Shown: piece after piece, positions 21,635-35,800 of the stretch
How positions within the stretch are numbered: position 1 is the first letter of the stretch
Layout: every line of letters begins with the position of its first letter
Assembly: GCA_022036555.1 (NCBI GenBank)
Contig: CM039124.1
Location: 57,797,527-57,861,526, forward strand
Direction: 5' to 3'
Length of the DNA: 64,000 bases
Source of the DNA: Microstegium vimineum
Lineage: Eukaryota; Streptophyta; Magnoliopsida; Poales; Poaceae
Translations under genes and position numbers: made by a program
The notes under the pieces: model-generated
Databases searched by the model: none
Seen by the model: only the letters and a program-made list of their open reading frames with translations
What the model was told of the DNA's origin: nothing

Positions 21635-24600
21635 GACTTCTTTTAAAACAGCTCTAAATGACTCTAACTTCTATGACACATACTGTTTATACATTGTTTA
21701 TATTTTATCTCTCCTCTTTTCTTCTTTTATAGAGCGAATAAGAGCAGATGAGGCTAAAAAAACTAGCTTCTACTCTCACGGGCTCTGCAAGAAGATGAGA
21801 GATAAGAGATGAAAATAACTCTTGTGAGGCGGTGAACAAGGTAATACTAGTACATAAGTCAGATAAGCTGGAGCCGGTATAAGTCCTACCAAACGGAACC
21901 TAAATATACTATATGCTAGGTTTATAATAAAAAAAATATGCCTAGAAAAGACAAAACGAACTATGAATCCAAACAGAGAGAGTTCATGTAAGCCCATTCA
22001 CTTAACTTATCAACCCAACTTATTACATATAGTATATTTTTTTTCTCTCATAACAAAACAGCAAAAACCAACATGTCTCTTATCAGCCGCAGAAACCATC
22101 TCCCGAACATTCTCTGGAGCTTATTGCCTGATTTACACAGCTTTTCTCGGAGCTGCTACTTAACATGCTCTTTGTAAACTTTAAACTTTGTTTGGCATGG
22201 CTCCCATTCCAGCTTTAACAACACCTTCTTCGAAGGATCCTATAAAACATCTTATGAGAGGAACGATTTTTGGTGGAAAAGAGTGGGAGTCATTTTAAGG
22301 TCACGAGGCGGTCCAAATGAATTCTTAAGAAGGTGCCATGACAAACATGTCCTTAGTTAACTATACGGAAAGTCAATTTCATTGATCTCAAGTGGCCTTG
22401 ACTATAATTGACTGGATCTATGGACTAAAGTTTAAAGGGTGTCATATCAAGTGTTCGATACTAATCTAATCATAAAAATTATGACTAATTTATAACACAA
22501 ATCTATTAAACATAATTATTTCACATTACCAAATCATATACTAATTATGTTTAATAGATTTATCTCCCAAATTGACTTAGTCTATACAATTAATTTTATA
22601 ATTAATCTAGGTTTAATATTCAAACTTGTGACAACAACTAAACTTTAGAGAACTGTGAGATTGATTGGGTCCAGTCAGTTGTTCAGCAAGAGAAGTTGAG
22701 CAAAATCTGCCGCTGCAGCTAGCTAGCTGTGTACTGGTTGTAGCATCCAGCAGCGGCCACATGAATCCTGGTGGGAAGCAATAATATATACAGTAGGAGT
22801 ACTCCGTATAGAGACGTACTAGTGCGTTTTTTTTATGAATTAAATATTGAACCAGATGTCCAGATAGATCTGGTGGTGGTTTCCTTAAAAATGGAAGCCC
22901 AGTCACTGGTACCAAGATTCCAAATCTGTATGCAGATCACAGCCAGTGCTCCGTGCAAGCTGGGCGGGAGTATTATAGAGTCCACAACATGTGCCACTTA
23001 CCCATATGGGAAAGCAAACAGTCTGTCAACACACTCCTGCTAGTCTTGAAAGTGACACCAGTACACCACACATGCCAAGGGACCGTAATACTGCCACTAA
23101 TATACTATATATATCTTCCTGGATTAGGCGTAAACACGTCGTCGTCGTCGTCTGGATGAATACTCTGGTGCTGCTTGCCGCGTCAACTACTAGAGTAAGG
23201 ACTGATGACTGAAGGAGAAAAGAAACACCGAGACCGGTAAACGAAGCTTTTGACCTGGAACTGGAGGCTGGAGCTCCAAAGTCCAACAACCGGCAGCGGC
23301 CGGCCGGGGGCTTTTCCCTCCCTTCTTTGTGTTGTCTGACTTGTCTCTCGCGCGCGGTGCGGCAGATCTGGATGGATACGTCGCGCTGTCACGTCGCCGT
23401 CCAGTTCCCCGTTGCCGTCCGGCCGGGGAAGCGGGGCCCGCTGCGACCTCGACTTGCGAAAGAATTTCTTTCTGCTAGTGTTTGTCACGGATTGTTGTGT
23501 GCGTGTTTTGTTCCGGTTCCTCTCTTCATCACTCGGCAGGCAAAGCGGGTGGTGATACGCTACGCCTTCGCTCTCCGACTGCAACCGGTGGTCCCGCTCA
23601 CGTACACACGCGAACTGATCACATCACGCTCTAGTAGTTGGTAGTAATATATTTTCTTTTTCTTTTGCCGCGGACTCCGGACGGGGGATGAGCGGTCGTT
23701 AGAGCATGTGCGGCAGGTTTTCGACTCATCATCCCATCCTATTTATCGGTGCCCGGGAAAAAAAGAAACAGGTGGATCCTTGTTTAGGTTTTCTACTCAT
23801 CATCCCATCCTATTTAGCATGTTCTCAAAATTTCTCCTCTAATTCTCTCTCCTTTTCAATTTCACACCGTTTTTCCTCCCTCTCTTGTTCAGGTTTCATC
23901 CACGTCGTCTCACTCGCCCTAGCTTACTATGCTCAGGGTTCCGCCCCCGCCTCCTCTCAATATCTCCACCATCGGCAACAAAGTCATTTTTCCCTCGGTT
24001 ATTCTCCTCTCGTGGTCTCTGTTCTCTTCCGGTGTACAATCGATGTGCCTTCCACTAGTCGCCTACGCATGTCCCCCCTAGGCGCCTCTCCTCCGCGACA
24101 TCCATCGCCGTTGCGCCCTCGATTGCCTCCACAATTCTGCCCATCCTTGGCCCTTCGCAAATGCATCCAACACAGTTGTGCGCTTTTCTGATAGCCCCTA
24201 TCGTTGCGTGCACTTCACTATTGACTTCCACCACATGTGCACCCTCCCTGTCCGCCTGCACGCTTTTGAGCTCGAGCACCACGTACTCATCTTTACAAAC
24301 TTACAATGTTTTTGTTTGAATTTATGTCAAATCGAATTCATAAAATAGATAGAGTAAATAAGAAAAATGATAAAACAAAAAAAGGGGTTCTCATTTTGGG
24401 GGCTCCGCTAAATCCGTGCCTATAAATAAGGGCAACAAAACCTAGTGAAAGCCCGAAATAAAAAGAAAGAAAGAAAGAAACCCTCACTTGTGGGGCTCAT
24501 GCTCAGGTTGAGTATAGGAGGTACGAGAAACAAAAGTATAGAACACCCTAAATCAAAAGCAGTGGCCCAAATTTCTAGGTTTCCGATACATTCTTATAGT

Positions 24601-25159
24601 AGGGCTAACAACAGAGTCATGTATTTGGCTATAAGTAAAGTTGTAGAACCAAAATTGTCTTTTATTCGTCTACAAATTATTATCATGGCAGTGCATTTTA
24701 GCTATGGCAGACAAAAAAAAAATCTTATTCCTTCTTACATCCACATGCCATCTGGACCACCACTGCATAGGCTCACATGACCGTTGTTAATTAGTCTGGC
24801 AATTTGATTGTTATTGGACTCGCTATTAGAGAAAAACAGAGGGGAATTCCCGTGTTCCAATCAAGTGTGGATGAGGAGGCTAAAGCAAGCGGATGGAAAG
24901 GCAAGTGATAAAAGTATCATCAAGCTAAGCAGCTGGGAGAGCGAGGGGGGCAGCGACGTGACATACGGACGAATCAGCAGCAAGGGTTTGGATTTAAGAG
25001 ATTCGGTCCGGGATGAGTAATTAGTGACTAACCTCATTTGGCGTGACAAGATGGAAAGCTGCCTCCCCCCGCCCGGTGTGCCGTGTGCGTGTGCCCCCCC
25101 CCCCCCCCCCCCCCCACGCCTCGCACACAAATAATCTACTTATATATAGGAGTAGGCAC
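21635..25159. other. Intergenic stretch without a recognised gene
   Basis: AT-rich, with several short open frames that do not resemble known proteins. It holds a 20-bp perfect inverted repeat (22499-22561), two copies of a 30-bp direct repeat about 70 bp apart (near 23717 and 23787, around TCATCATCCCATCC), a GTCGTCGTCGTCG triplet run near 23137, a C-tract of about 22 bases at 25094-25115 and a TATATATA box near 25140. The last lies just before the PIF/Harbinger element and could belong to a displaced promoter, but nothing shows this. Confidence 0.5.
22499..22561. repeat. Perfect 20-bp inverted repeat with 23-bp loop
   Basis: The arms are AAATCTATTAAACATAATTA (22499-22518) and its complement (22542-22561). 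This is probably the core of a degraded MITE; no clear outer ends or target duplication were found. Confidence 0.7.
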
Positions 25160-25425
25160 TAAGAGCAACTTCAGCCTAAGTCTCTACTTGAGCCCCAACT
25201 CTAAATTTTAGGAGTTTGGACAAAATTCCAACTCCAATAGAGCCTCTACTTAGACTCTCATTTTACATGTCCCCTCAAATTTTAATCTTAGATCCTCAGG
25301 TTTAGGAGCCCCCTATCTGGTAGGGCCCACCCCCTTTCCCCACCCCCGGCCGAGAGAGGCACCGCCCTGCGCCCTGTGCCTCGCGCGCCGCCGAAGCCGC
25401 GCCGCCGAAGCCTGCGCCGCGCGTC

Positions 25426-25752
25426 ATGCCTGCGCCCCGCATCCCGCCTCCTGCCTCCCGGATCTACCTGACGTCGTCGCTCCACAGCGGCGTGTGCATG
25501 ACCGTCGTGCTCACGGCGAACGTGCTCGGCGGCGTCGTGGTGTTCGGCGACCCGTTCGGCGCCGAGAAGGGCGTCGCCACCGCGCTCTGCGTCTGGGCCC
25601 TCGCCTCCTACCTCTACGGCGAGTACACCAAGAAGAAGAAGGAGGAGGCCGTCGTCGCTGACCTGTCCGCTTCCGACGACGCCGACGACAACGTTCGGAA
25701 GAGCCTCACGGCGGCAGGCGGTGGCCCCGGAGACGATCTAGAAGCCGTCTGA
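25426..25752 (+). pseudogene. Purine permease C-terminal exon, probably captured by a transposon
   Basis: The open frame of 108 residues starts with a short P/A-rich leader. From about residue 13 it matches the end of plant purine permeases (PUP, drug/metabolite transporter superfamily): IYLTSSLHSGVCMTVVLTAN, then GGVVVFGDPFGAEKGVATAL and LCVWALASYLYGEY. These are the last two membrane helices and the end of the ten-helix transporter. PUPs are usually about 350-400 residues long, so roughly the first 70 percent is missing. The frame is intact and ends with TGA at 25750-25752, followed by 3'-UTR-like sequence. It lies inside the TAA-flanked element, so capture is more likely than a host gene in place. 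Transport activity is not expected from this fragment. Confidence 0.7.
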
Positions 25753-27746
25753 AGACAAACAAACTAAAGGCCGGCCACAGAGGCATGAACCGTGTGATGA
25801 GGGAGCAAGCAAGCAAGAATTGCAACTAAAAAGGGTGTAGGTGTAGACGTGCAGTAGTTGAGTCATGTTAGATCGATGGAGCATGCAAAGTTACTAGCTT
25901 GGGAAAAGAAGATGGGCCGGCTGATTTTTCCATGCTTTTGAGATTTTTTTTCCATATGAAGTGCTTGCTGTGATTACAGTCAGACATATGTGTAAGCCTT
26001 TACAGTTTACACATGAAGGAAGTATGTGCAAACTGTCAGCCTATTCTCTTCTCAATTTCTAAAACCAATGGAGAAAGTTAGGACTGAAATTTGATATTTG
26101 TATGATTTTAGGACTGCCCTTTACTATCTTTTTGAAACTGTGTTATCTTTTTACTGGTAGTGCAAAATATTAACAGTATTTGAAACTAGCACCATCACCT
26201 GTACATATTCATTCAAGGCTGGAGCTAGAGCTGCAGCAAAATATCCTAGAGCTGCAGCAATTTTGCTTGTTTCTGAAAAAAAAATGACAAAGGTGCTAGA
26301 GCTGCAGCAATTCTGTGTAAGCTAATAGTTTGGGTCTCAATGTGAAGTGACACTTTTGCACAGTATGTTCACTCATGGTTATGTGTGATCATAAGTATGG
26401 TTATGAACTGTCAGTCTATTTCAGCTTGATGCAAAGTTTGCACAGTCAGCCTATTTCAGGTTTTACTTTTGGTTACCTTGAATTTTAAGAGATATTTTCA
26501 GTGATTCTTGCCTATTCTTGAATCATAACAGGTTTAAAAGATCATTTAACTATTATTTTCAGTGGTCTTGTCAGAGATACATTCCAAAACCTGTTATGTA
26601 TATCAACTGATATACATGACAAGACACTTTAAATGTCTGTTATTTTCAAGCTTTTGAAGGTGGTAGATTGCTAAGGAGATCAAAGGAGTTTAAAAACTGA
26701 AGATACATCCATTGTTGAAGATATCAAGCTGTAATTATTGTGATATCAAAACTGATATCAAAGCTGAGAAAATCAAAGGAGTTTTATCACAGCAATTATT
26801 GTTGAAAAATAAGCTGTAATTAAAAACTGAAGATACATCCATTAGTTAAAAATAAGGTCAGAGTAATTATTGTGATATCAAGCTGTAAACCATTGTTGAA
26901 GATACCTCCACCAGGATGACAATTGTTTTTACAAAAACAGGTTATGCATCATTTGCATAATGCATTCATTTAAATATTGCTTTATTCAGATTTGTACTGA
27001 ACCGTGGGCAACACAATGTCAAATCGACAGCTTCAGTACAGAGCAGCTATCTGAAAAAAGTTGAGCTTTACAAGGGACAGAGATGCCTATTTATTGTGGA
27101 CATGTGATCTTTACAATCTGAAAAACAACAGAGCCTGAGAGAACTAGATACATGTGGATATGTGAGCTTTACAATCTGAAAAACAACAGAGCCTATTAGC
27201 ACACCATCAGAATATTCTCAGCCACATGAAAGTTCTGCATTCCATCTGAAGGAGCAACCACATCTTCACAGTTTTCTTTTTTTTTTCTTTTTGCTCTCCT
27301 GCAGCCTGCATTTGAAGTACAAATGGTTACACTGAACTGAAGAATTGAAGGAGAAAACTGAACTAAAGGAGAAAATTGTAGGGAAAAAATTCACAAATGC
27401 AGTCAGAACTGAACTGAACTGATATGTTCAGTTAGTCTTATGGCTCATGTGTCTGGCTCATGAACTGAAATTTTTTTAATAAGAAACGAAAAGAGCACTA
27501 AAACTAGTACAACTCAACAACTCAACAAAACTGATACAAATAGATATAAAAGACATGATGTCTATGGTGGAAAACTGTTACAAGCTGTAAATTACACATA
27601 GCCATCATACAAATAGACAGTTAACTGAAGTCATATCAAATAGACAGTTAATAATGATAGATTTTCTTATTACATAACATCCTCCACAGAGTGATGTTCT
27701 CATAAAAATATTGAGCACAACACAGGTACAAATCAACACAGAAACA

Positions 27747-27935
27747 CTAGTTTGAACTATGAATTGCCCACAAGTGCTCTACAAGATCATCACGAAGTCG
27801 CTCATGTGAAGACCTATCCTCAATCTCATAGTGTATCTTCAGGAAGTCCTCTAGCACAAGCGGATTACTACAAGATCATCAGACTCATCCTCTCCATCCC
27901 ACCCTCGACGAGCTCTAGTTCCAAACCTTGACATC
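27747..27935 (-). pseudogene. Last exon of a PIF/Harbinger nuclease (ALP1-like)
   Basis: The minus strand reads an intron end TTTCTATGGCAG followed by an exon with RFGTRARRGWDGED, one frame change near 27868, then NPLVLEDFLKIHYEIEDRSS and HERLRDDLVEHLW, ending in TAG (27747-27749). The pattern H..L..DLVEHLW close to the stop is the characteristic tail of plant PIF/Pong transposases. The catalytic domain with its DDE residues is not visible in this copy. Confidence 0.6.
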
Positions 27936-28882
27936 TGCCATAGAAACAAAAAAAGGAAAAATTTAACATAAAAGTTTATTGATATTGATATTGATATTGT
28001 GTACATGCTTAAAAACAATAACATTTATTAGAAGAGATCAGCGAAACCGTCACAACAACAAGTAAATGTAAAGATAATGACTGTCATGACACAGTAAAAT
28101 CCATCAATCTCCTAATGTTGAAATTGGTATTCAGGTATGTATGACCTATGAATTATGATCCCATTTTAACTCCATTAGGATTTATCAAGAATGAAATTGC
28201 AACATATAGACACTGACATGGTCCTGAGTAAGGTAAATGGCTGCCTCATGTCCAGTTAACCACTACTTCACATTTGCAATACAAGTTTACTGGATTAGAG
28301 AGCTTCAAATTATCTGGGTAACAATTCCCTAGGAACTAGCCAACAAGGTAATGCAGCAACTTTGCAATTGGCATTAACTTTGTGTAGAAAGCTTGTAACT
28401 GTAATGTCCAATCTGACATCTGAATGGATGCAGTAAATTGTAAAATTGTGTTATTTAGCTACTACAACAGGGTATACTACAAAATGGAATGGAGATGCTT
28501 CCAGCTCTCCATGCTGCTCAAAACTGCAACAGGGTATACTACCAATAGTAATGGAGCAGCTCTTCTCCACCGAGAGACGCGGCCGGGACGGCGCGGCGCG
28601 AGGGCGTCGCGCGGCGGACAGTCGATGTCGAGGCTGTTTCGCGTGATGAGGAGCAAGCGGCGCGCCGTTGCTGGCTGCGCGTGGGCGGGGAGCAGCGGCG
28701 CGCGGGCTGCGAGCCGGCAGGCACGCGTGCGGGGCACCGACGGCGTTGTGCGATGCTTCTTAGGTTAGAATAGGGTCTTGGGCTGGAGTTGAGATCAAAT
28801 TTGGGTCCCTATTTTTTACAGGCCAGCATGCAAATGAAAAAAATAGAGACCTAATTTACATGCTGAGCTGGAGTTGCTCTAA

Positions 28883-31728
28883 TAAAGTAGAGTTAGCTTT
28901 ATTAGTTTATTACTAATTATTATTAATTACTACTCTATTCTACTCCTAATCATGGTCGTGGTCGAATCTCACGCAGCAGTGGTGAGCCAGTGGAGTGGTG
29001 GTGGTGCCAGTGGCACAGGCGCACAGTGGATGCCCCGACCACTACGTGCAACAGCAACTGCAAGCAGTAATGCCAACCCAGTCAGGGGAGGCCCGGGGAC
29101 TGGAGAAAGATGCAGCGCAGCACTGTGTGTGTGGTGCCGCCGCCGCCGGTGCGGCCGCTCAGCTCAGCGCTCGCTAGGTAATAAAGAAAAGGAAAAGAAA
29201 ACAAAACCCGGCTGCTGCCGTCGAACTCACTCATCGAACTGGTCACCCGAAACAGGTGATGGGTGTGAGGTGAGGGCAGGACAAACGCGCGCAGCGGCAC
29301 AGTCACTACTATTTCTGGGCGCTGACGTAGTACGGCCGTAGTAGCCCACCAGAGGGCCCCACCCTCCGGCCAATGAGCGTCGGACAAGTGAGCGAGCTGA
29401 TCACACCTCGGTACGCAACGCAAATTAGCGGAGCCGCCCAACTGTTGGGTGGGGGATGGCCGGAAGGGAGTAGCTGGAGCGCAGCCATGGACGAAGAAGA
29501 GAACCGGCCGGCGTCGGCATCTTTCTTGCTCTTTTTTTTTATTTAACGTTGAACAGGAGGGGCTTACCCCTACTGGTAATTTATTAATAAGTAAAAAAGG
29601 AAGTTAGAACAGGAAAAAGAAAAATCTTTCTTGCTCTTTGTTGTTTGAGATAGATATAGTTGTAGTACGTACAGGAGAGTATTCTGGTTGGTGTGTTGGT
29701 GAGGCGAGTGCGGACGAACGAGAGCCCACCGGACCGAAGTCGCCAGACGCAGCGGGGGGCACGTGCGCTGCGGATCCATGTCCGGTTTTCTCGGGTCGGT
29801 CGGGTTCAGGTGGTCCTTTCCTTGGATGCAAATGCAATGGCAATGGCAATGGCAGTGCAGCCCGCGACGAATGAGTTGTGCATGCATGATGCATGCATCC
29901 TCGCTCTCGGCGGTGTCCGTGGTACGGTGTAAAATGTCACACAGGGCCACAGCCTACAGGGATGGTGGAGAGCCATGGTCCGTCGTCTCATCGACGGTGA
30001 GCAGACCAGAGCAGGCTGCAGGCAGGCAGGGGGGAGCAGCGAGCGACTTTTCAACTCCAACTCGCGCCACGCCACAACCACGGCGTCTGGATCGATCCGC
30101 CGATCCATCCACTTGCGGAGTTTGCTGGGGGGAACCGTCCGGCGGGCGGTAGAGACAAACCAAGGTGGTTTCTAGCGGTTAATGGTGGCAGTCTGGACTA
30201 CGTAGCTCTGCGCTGCGCCGGTGGTCCGCCCGGCCCGGCCCGGATGCTAAAGCCGGGGGAATACGAGTGCGAGAACCGGACAGCTGAGTGATCCATCCAT
30301 GGATCCCGTAGGCCGTAGGTCACGTGCTCCTGGGGCCTGTTCCAGCGAGCACTGCACAGCTCGGATCAGTGGCCACCGAGTTTGTTTTTTTTCTTTCTTT
30401 TTTAATTAATAACGCCCATCCGTAGCAGAGTTTAACATCGCTAAAACCTACTATAAAACTCCAGGGACCACCGCCCGGAATAAACACGTGCTTCAAGACC
30501 TGCATTTGCACCATTTTTTTTTGGAGTCGCATTTTCAGCATTTTTTAGGAGTAGGAAAACAACGGGTGGGGGCTGGCTCTGGCTTCGCCTGCACAGATTT
30601 CATTTTTTTACAAGAGAAAAGTCAAACGAATTATTTAAATTTAATCATAGTTCGAACGGAGGGAGAGAGTTAACGGTTAACATCCCACGGAAAGTTAGAG
30701 TGATAGTTTATATATTATTTAAAATAAACCCTTGCTGACGCTGCAGGACTTCCATTCCCCTTTTTACAGAATTTATTTAATGTAATGTAATCCTTGGATA
30801 GCGCCAACCATATGTTATCAAGACTCACCGAATTCATACAGTACATACATAATGTACTCGCTCATGTGGGCAGTAAAACATGTCGGCACAGCAGTACGTA
30901 CAGCCCGGGTTCCGTACAGTGTTACCAGCAACAACAAGCGCTTGTTGTTATGATCCATCCATCGGGTGGGGTTCCTTCTACTAGTCATGATGATGGTGCA
31001 AGTGAAATCAAGCATTGGGAGGCGGAGGCGGCCAGAACGGAGCAGACGGAATGGACAGCAAAACAAATGAGCAGCAAATCCGGACCAGTAAAGGTTTTGG
31101 CGTTTCCGCTGGAGGCATCTCAGATCTACTCCCGTCACACGGGGGACCCCAAGATCGCTGCGAGAAACCGACCTGTGATGTCCCGTACCCTCCTCCTCCA
31201 CGGGGACCCCACCAGACTGTCCAAGTCGTCCCAAAAGCCTCCCTCCCCTCCATCGGCCTCGCCCTCGCTGTGACGCAGTGAAAAAAAGAAGAAAAAAAAA
31301 AGACAGGATTGGCACGAGGCACCAACCGTACCCGCCGCAGTGCTGCAGTTCAACTGGCTCCGCCGCAGTCCCGCCGCACCACGCCACGCCACGGCGTTGC
31401 CCAGAGGCGATTACTGCTGCTGCCCCCCACCCCAACTAAATACCCGGAGATGAGGAGATATTCCTTTGCCGCGCGAGCGCTAAACCATGTGCTTGTGTGG
31501 CATTGAGCTGAGCGGGCAGCAGCAGCGATAGCATCCGCTGCGCTGGGACCGTCATAGGTCCAGCCTTTGTTCGTATCCTTCAATAGTTGGGTCCTAAGAA
31601 TGGTACAGTGGGTGCACGTATTAAGTTCATCTAACACAAACTGAACGACTGTTGGCAACTCTTAAAGTCTGTTCCATTATTATATAAGGCCTTGCCAGAG
31701 CCTGGGGTCGACCTTACAAGGTCCAGGG
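28883..31728. other. Intergenic stretch without a recognised gene
   Basis: Mixed composition with GC-rich islands (29000-29420, 29690-30160, 31015-31460). Overlapping frames are open on both strands but resemble no family I know. A small insertion with a poly-T end lies at 29535-29623. Confidence 0.45.
29535..29623 (-). mobile_element. Possible 3' fragment of a LINE or SINE
   Basis: Flanked by a 16-bp direct repeat ATCTTTCTTGCTCTTT (29519-29534 and 29624-29639). On the minus strand the insert ends in a poly-A run, as expected for target-primed insertion, and contains CAGTAGGGGTAAGCCCCTCC. It is too short to name a family. Confidence 0.5.
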
Positions 31729-31898
<170 letters not shown>

Positions 31899-32336
31899 AC
31901 TTGAAAAATGAATCAAGCCTAGGAGTACTTCATGTCATCCTAAGTGCTTATCTAAAACAGAGTCTTCATGTCATCATATAACAAGTTAAGAACAGAACAA
32001 CAGAAGCACGGATGTTTATGGAAACGCGTAAACAATAATATGGTTTCCCTTAGACAAATTGATATATAAGTGCAAACTCCTAGAATAGTTATTGTAGATA
32101 ATAAAGCAGGGCAGAAGTAGAACAGAGTTCGACAGAGATGGAAGAAAACAGGGTGAGTGAGGGTGAAGACAGAGAACAGGCACAGTTGTTACCTCTTGCA
32201 CTGAGATAGCGTAGAGCAGCAAAAGGCATCGACGTGAACACACACCTAAGCAACACGTGGCCCGGGGGGCAATTGTCCAAGTTTCGTACGGCATGTCCAT
32301 GTCAGTTCAATTGAGTTCACAGGAGCCAGCTATCAA

Positions 32337-32795
32337 TCAGTATCTCTGACTATTCCACGAGCTCAAAGCAGAAGACGACTTAGCACGGCTGGTGCCGGTA
32401 CCACCACTACCGCCACCACCACCACCACCACCACTATTCGAGGTTGGGCAGTCGCGGGACCAGTGACCAGCGCGACCACAGTTGTAGCACGCACCAGGTG
32501 AGCTCGACGAGGTCATTGGTCTCCCGCCCTTGTCAGGATAAGGATCCGACGATTGATTCGGACAGTCTCTCGCCCAGTGGTTCTCCTGGCCGCACTTGAA
32601 GCAGGAAGACGAGCTCCTCTGGCTGGGGTTTTGGATGCTTGGCATAGAATCCGCTTGGTATTGCGGTGAACCTTGCACTGCTGCACCTACCCTAGGCTGT
32701 TGTTGCTCGTCACACCACTTGAAAAAGCCACACGAGCCACCACCCTGGGTCATTTGTCCCCATCGTGCACCAGAAAGAGACATGAAATGGCCAAG

Positions 32796-32845
<50 letters not shown>

Positions 32846-35800
32846 ATGTGGCTACATTATAAAACTAATAAAGGAAAAGATATGATGGAACATGGAATAT
32901 CACATGAGTTTTAAAATAATAATAAAAAATTATGTTATCCTAGCATCAGTTGCTATGCATGAAGATACAGATATAATAACTAAGTGCTCCACTAAGAGGA
33001 AGGAACAATATCTAGGAACTAGGATTGAATCCACCGCTTTGCCTCTTTTAAAAAAAGTAACAAGTAGTATTTAGTTAGTGCAACAACTGGCCATTTTTAG
33101 TATGCAAAGCCAACATGACAATAAATTAAATTGTTAAGATCCCTAGTTCTGGTCGAACAACATGGCTGCTTTAAGCGTAACAAGAAAACAATGTTATTCT
33201 TCACAATATTACCATGTAGTTTAAACACAAACAGTTTAAGATAAGAATGTATCTTTCATTACCACTAGCAAGACCAAGACAGTGAAATGCACTATTATAC
33301 CAGGCAGCCAACAGGAAATTGTTGCAAAAACAAATCAACAAGTATCAGGGTAATGGCATGTGTAACTTCAACTGTAAGCAAGCCATTTTTACCATCATCA
33401 ATAATAAGTATGCAATGATGTCTAGATTAAAGAATAGCCCAAAAGTAAACCAGTTGTTCAGCCATGAGAGCAAAAGGAGAAGACAAATGAGCAGTTAGTA
33501 CTGTGAAAATCCAAATCTCTGATGTTGCCTACTGAAAGCTATTTGATAAATACATTCTGCAACAGTAACTATCATCATACTGTCTGCATCTTTTGTTATC
33601 TATTAAAGTAACACAAGAGATCCAACTAATGAGTCACAGCTGTAAGATAAACAGTTCAAAGTTCCAGCCTACAATCCAAATCACTACAGAAACTTCTATG
33701 TATAATTGATAACAGTGGTATCCTGCAATTAAAATTTCACAATTGATTGATAACCTAAATTAAGAAAGGAGGATGATTCCAAATGCTCAATATTACTCCC
33801 TCCATCCCAAATTATAAGACATCCCAAGAATCTTGTAAGTTTAAGTATCTCAAGTTTGACCAAACTTATACGACAATACAATAACATTTATGATGCCAAC
33901 TAAGTATCATTAGATTCGTTATCAATTATATTTTCATACTATGCTATTTGATGTCATAAATCTTTATAGTTTTTTCAATAATTATTGGTCAAACTTGAGA
34001 TGCTTTGACTCTCCAAAATTCTTGGAATGTCTTATAATTTGGGATGGAGGGAGTATTATTAAACAAGTTAAAAATCTCACAATTAGTTGATTACTCAAAT
34101 TCAGGAAGGAGGACTGCAGATGTTCAATGTGATCATTAACAAGTTGTGTCAGATAAAAGGGATCAAGTTCTTCCAGAACAACAAACCAGTATAGGCCACT
34201 ATCTGGTAATGGCAAAATATCATGAATTCAGGTAGCATTGGCGAACTAATGAAAAGTCTGAGTTTACCTGATTTAATGGGCAGCGAAAGAACTGTCTCCC
34301 AACATTTTTCCCTGTCTTCGTGGTGAGAATTAAGCAAGTTCCAGCACCGCATGGGCAAAGCATATCTGTTGCTGATGTCTCTGAGTGTAAAACCATGTTA
34401 TTTCGTGCATTTGCAGGGGCGGGAGATGGAGCATCGCACCACTCGAAGAAGTTGCAACCCCCATCCTTATGGTCAGAAAAGAAGTAAATACATCAGCAAT
34501 TTCAGCATAAATGAGTCAAAATAGGAAAAATCATTGGAAGCATGAAGAAAGTTGCCTTTCATCTTGCCTAAGATTCAGACGTCCTTTTTATATTAGCCAT
34601 ATGTAACTCCAATATCGCATGTGCATGTACACATCATCTAACAGATCAAAACAGAATTTGGCTGGCACATCTTTTCAGATGTCAGAAACCAATTGAACAC
34701 CAGTGCAGCACTGCAATCACACATTATGCCTAATCCTATATGCATATACGCATGTGAATCTCTGCGTATTGGTAGCCAACCCTTCTACCGGATCGTCCTG
34801 GATCCGCCACTGTCAGCAAGGACATCTTATTATGATCATCTGATGCCAAGCAAGTTTGACCAAAGTAAAATGAAACCCAAAAAAAAAAAACATTTTCTGT
34901 CTTGATGCAATTTTTCTAGAGCCAGACAGTCACCTAATAATCTAACTCATCAAAAGAAATTCCCTGTGATAAAAGAAAAACCATGACTGGTTAATGATTG
35001 GAAACCCGAGCTGATTTGTTTAGGTACTTTTAAGATGACAGACATGCCAGCAATTATAAAGGTGGAGACATTGATTCTAAGATAACAGACATCTGAGAAT
35101 ACCATTCCAACAATACAAATTACAAAGATACACAATTTGTCATTAAACTGCCAAGCAATAACATAGTAATTAATAAAACTAAGCAACTAAAAAGATGAGG
35201 CCATCTAAATAAGACTAACAAGCTGATTAAGCAATAAGAATATAAGTAAAATTATAACACAGCAGAAGATATTCACTTTCAAGTGCTAGTACAGCATATC
35301 AAAAGTGTTCTACAGTTACATCATGTGCCATCACTCACAACACACAAGCAAGCTTGTGTACCCCTGAACAGTGGCGGAGCTAGAGATAATTCGAGGGGGG
35401 TGCGATTGCCTTGTGGGTGCGTAGAGTTTTATTGTAGGGTGCGAATATGGTGAAAAATTTGAGCATTATCACAGTTTTTTCGTTTTTCTTTGGGTGCGGG
35501 CGCACCCACAACTCACTACATAGATCCGCTCATGCCCCTGAACCCATATCTAAATATCCTACACTACTGCACTAGTAAAGCTTCGGATCATGTGCACGCT
35601 CCCACCCGAGGGAAACATACAAAGGATGCTCCTAAACCAAGGACATGCATCCAGAGAAAACTAAACCAAGCATGAACTTAGGACCAACAAGTTCCAAAAG
35701 ATCATACTGACAGAATTTGTTAAGGATGCAGTCTAGAGGCATAGTAACATAGAACATTGGTAGACATGCACTATTCCATCCATAAAGACAAATACTACCT

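Larger units (their letters stand above)
25163..28879. mobile_element. PIF/Harbinger-type element (3.7 kb) carrying a purine permease exon
   Basis: The ends are GAGCAACTTCAGC and, on the complement of the right side, GAGCAACTCCAGC. Both are flanked by TAA (25160-25162 and 28880-28882), the target of PIF/Harbinger elements. Inside are the last exon and 3' part of a purine permease gene (25426-25752), AT-rich spacer with short tandem repeats (for example ACAATCTGAAAAACAACAGA twice near 27115 and 27173), the last exon of a PIF-like nuclease on the minus strand (27747-27935), and a GC-rich segment of unknown origin (28556-28745). The nuclease remnant supports the superfamily call. With most of the transposase gone it is non-autonomous. 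Confidence 0.72.

Noticed and set aside
23706..24191. 161-residue plus-strand open frame
   Set aside because: It contains a repeated 30-bp direct repeat and low-complexity sequence; looks like degraded repeat DNA.
30818..31435. 205-residue minus-strand and 159-residue plus-strand overlapping frames
   Set aside because: GC-rich segment, no known motif on either strand, no splice pattern or homolog recognised.
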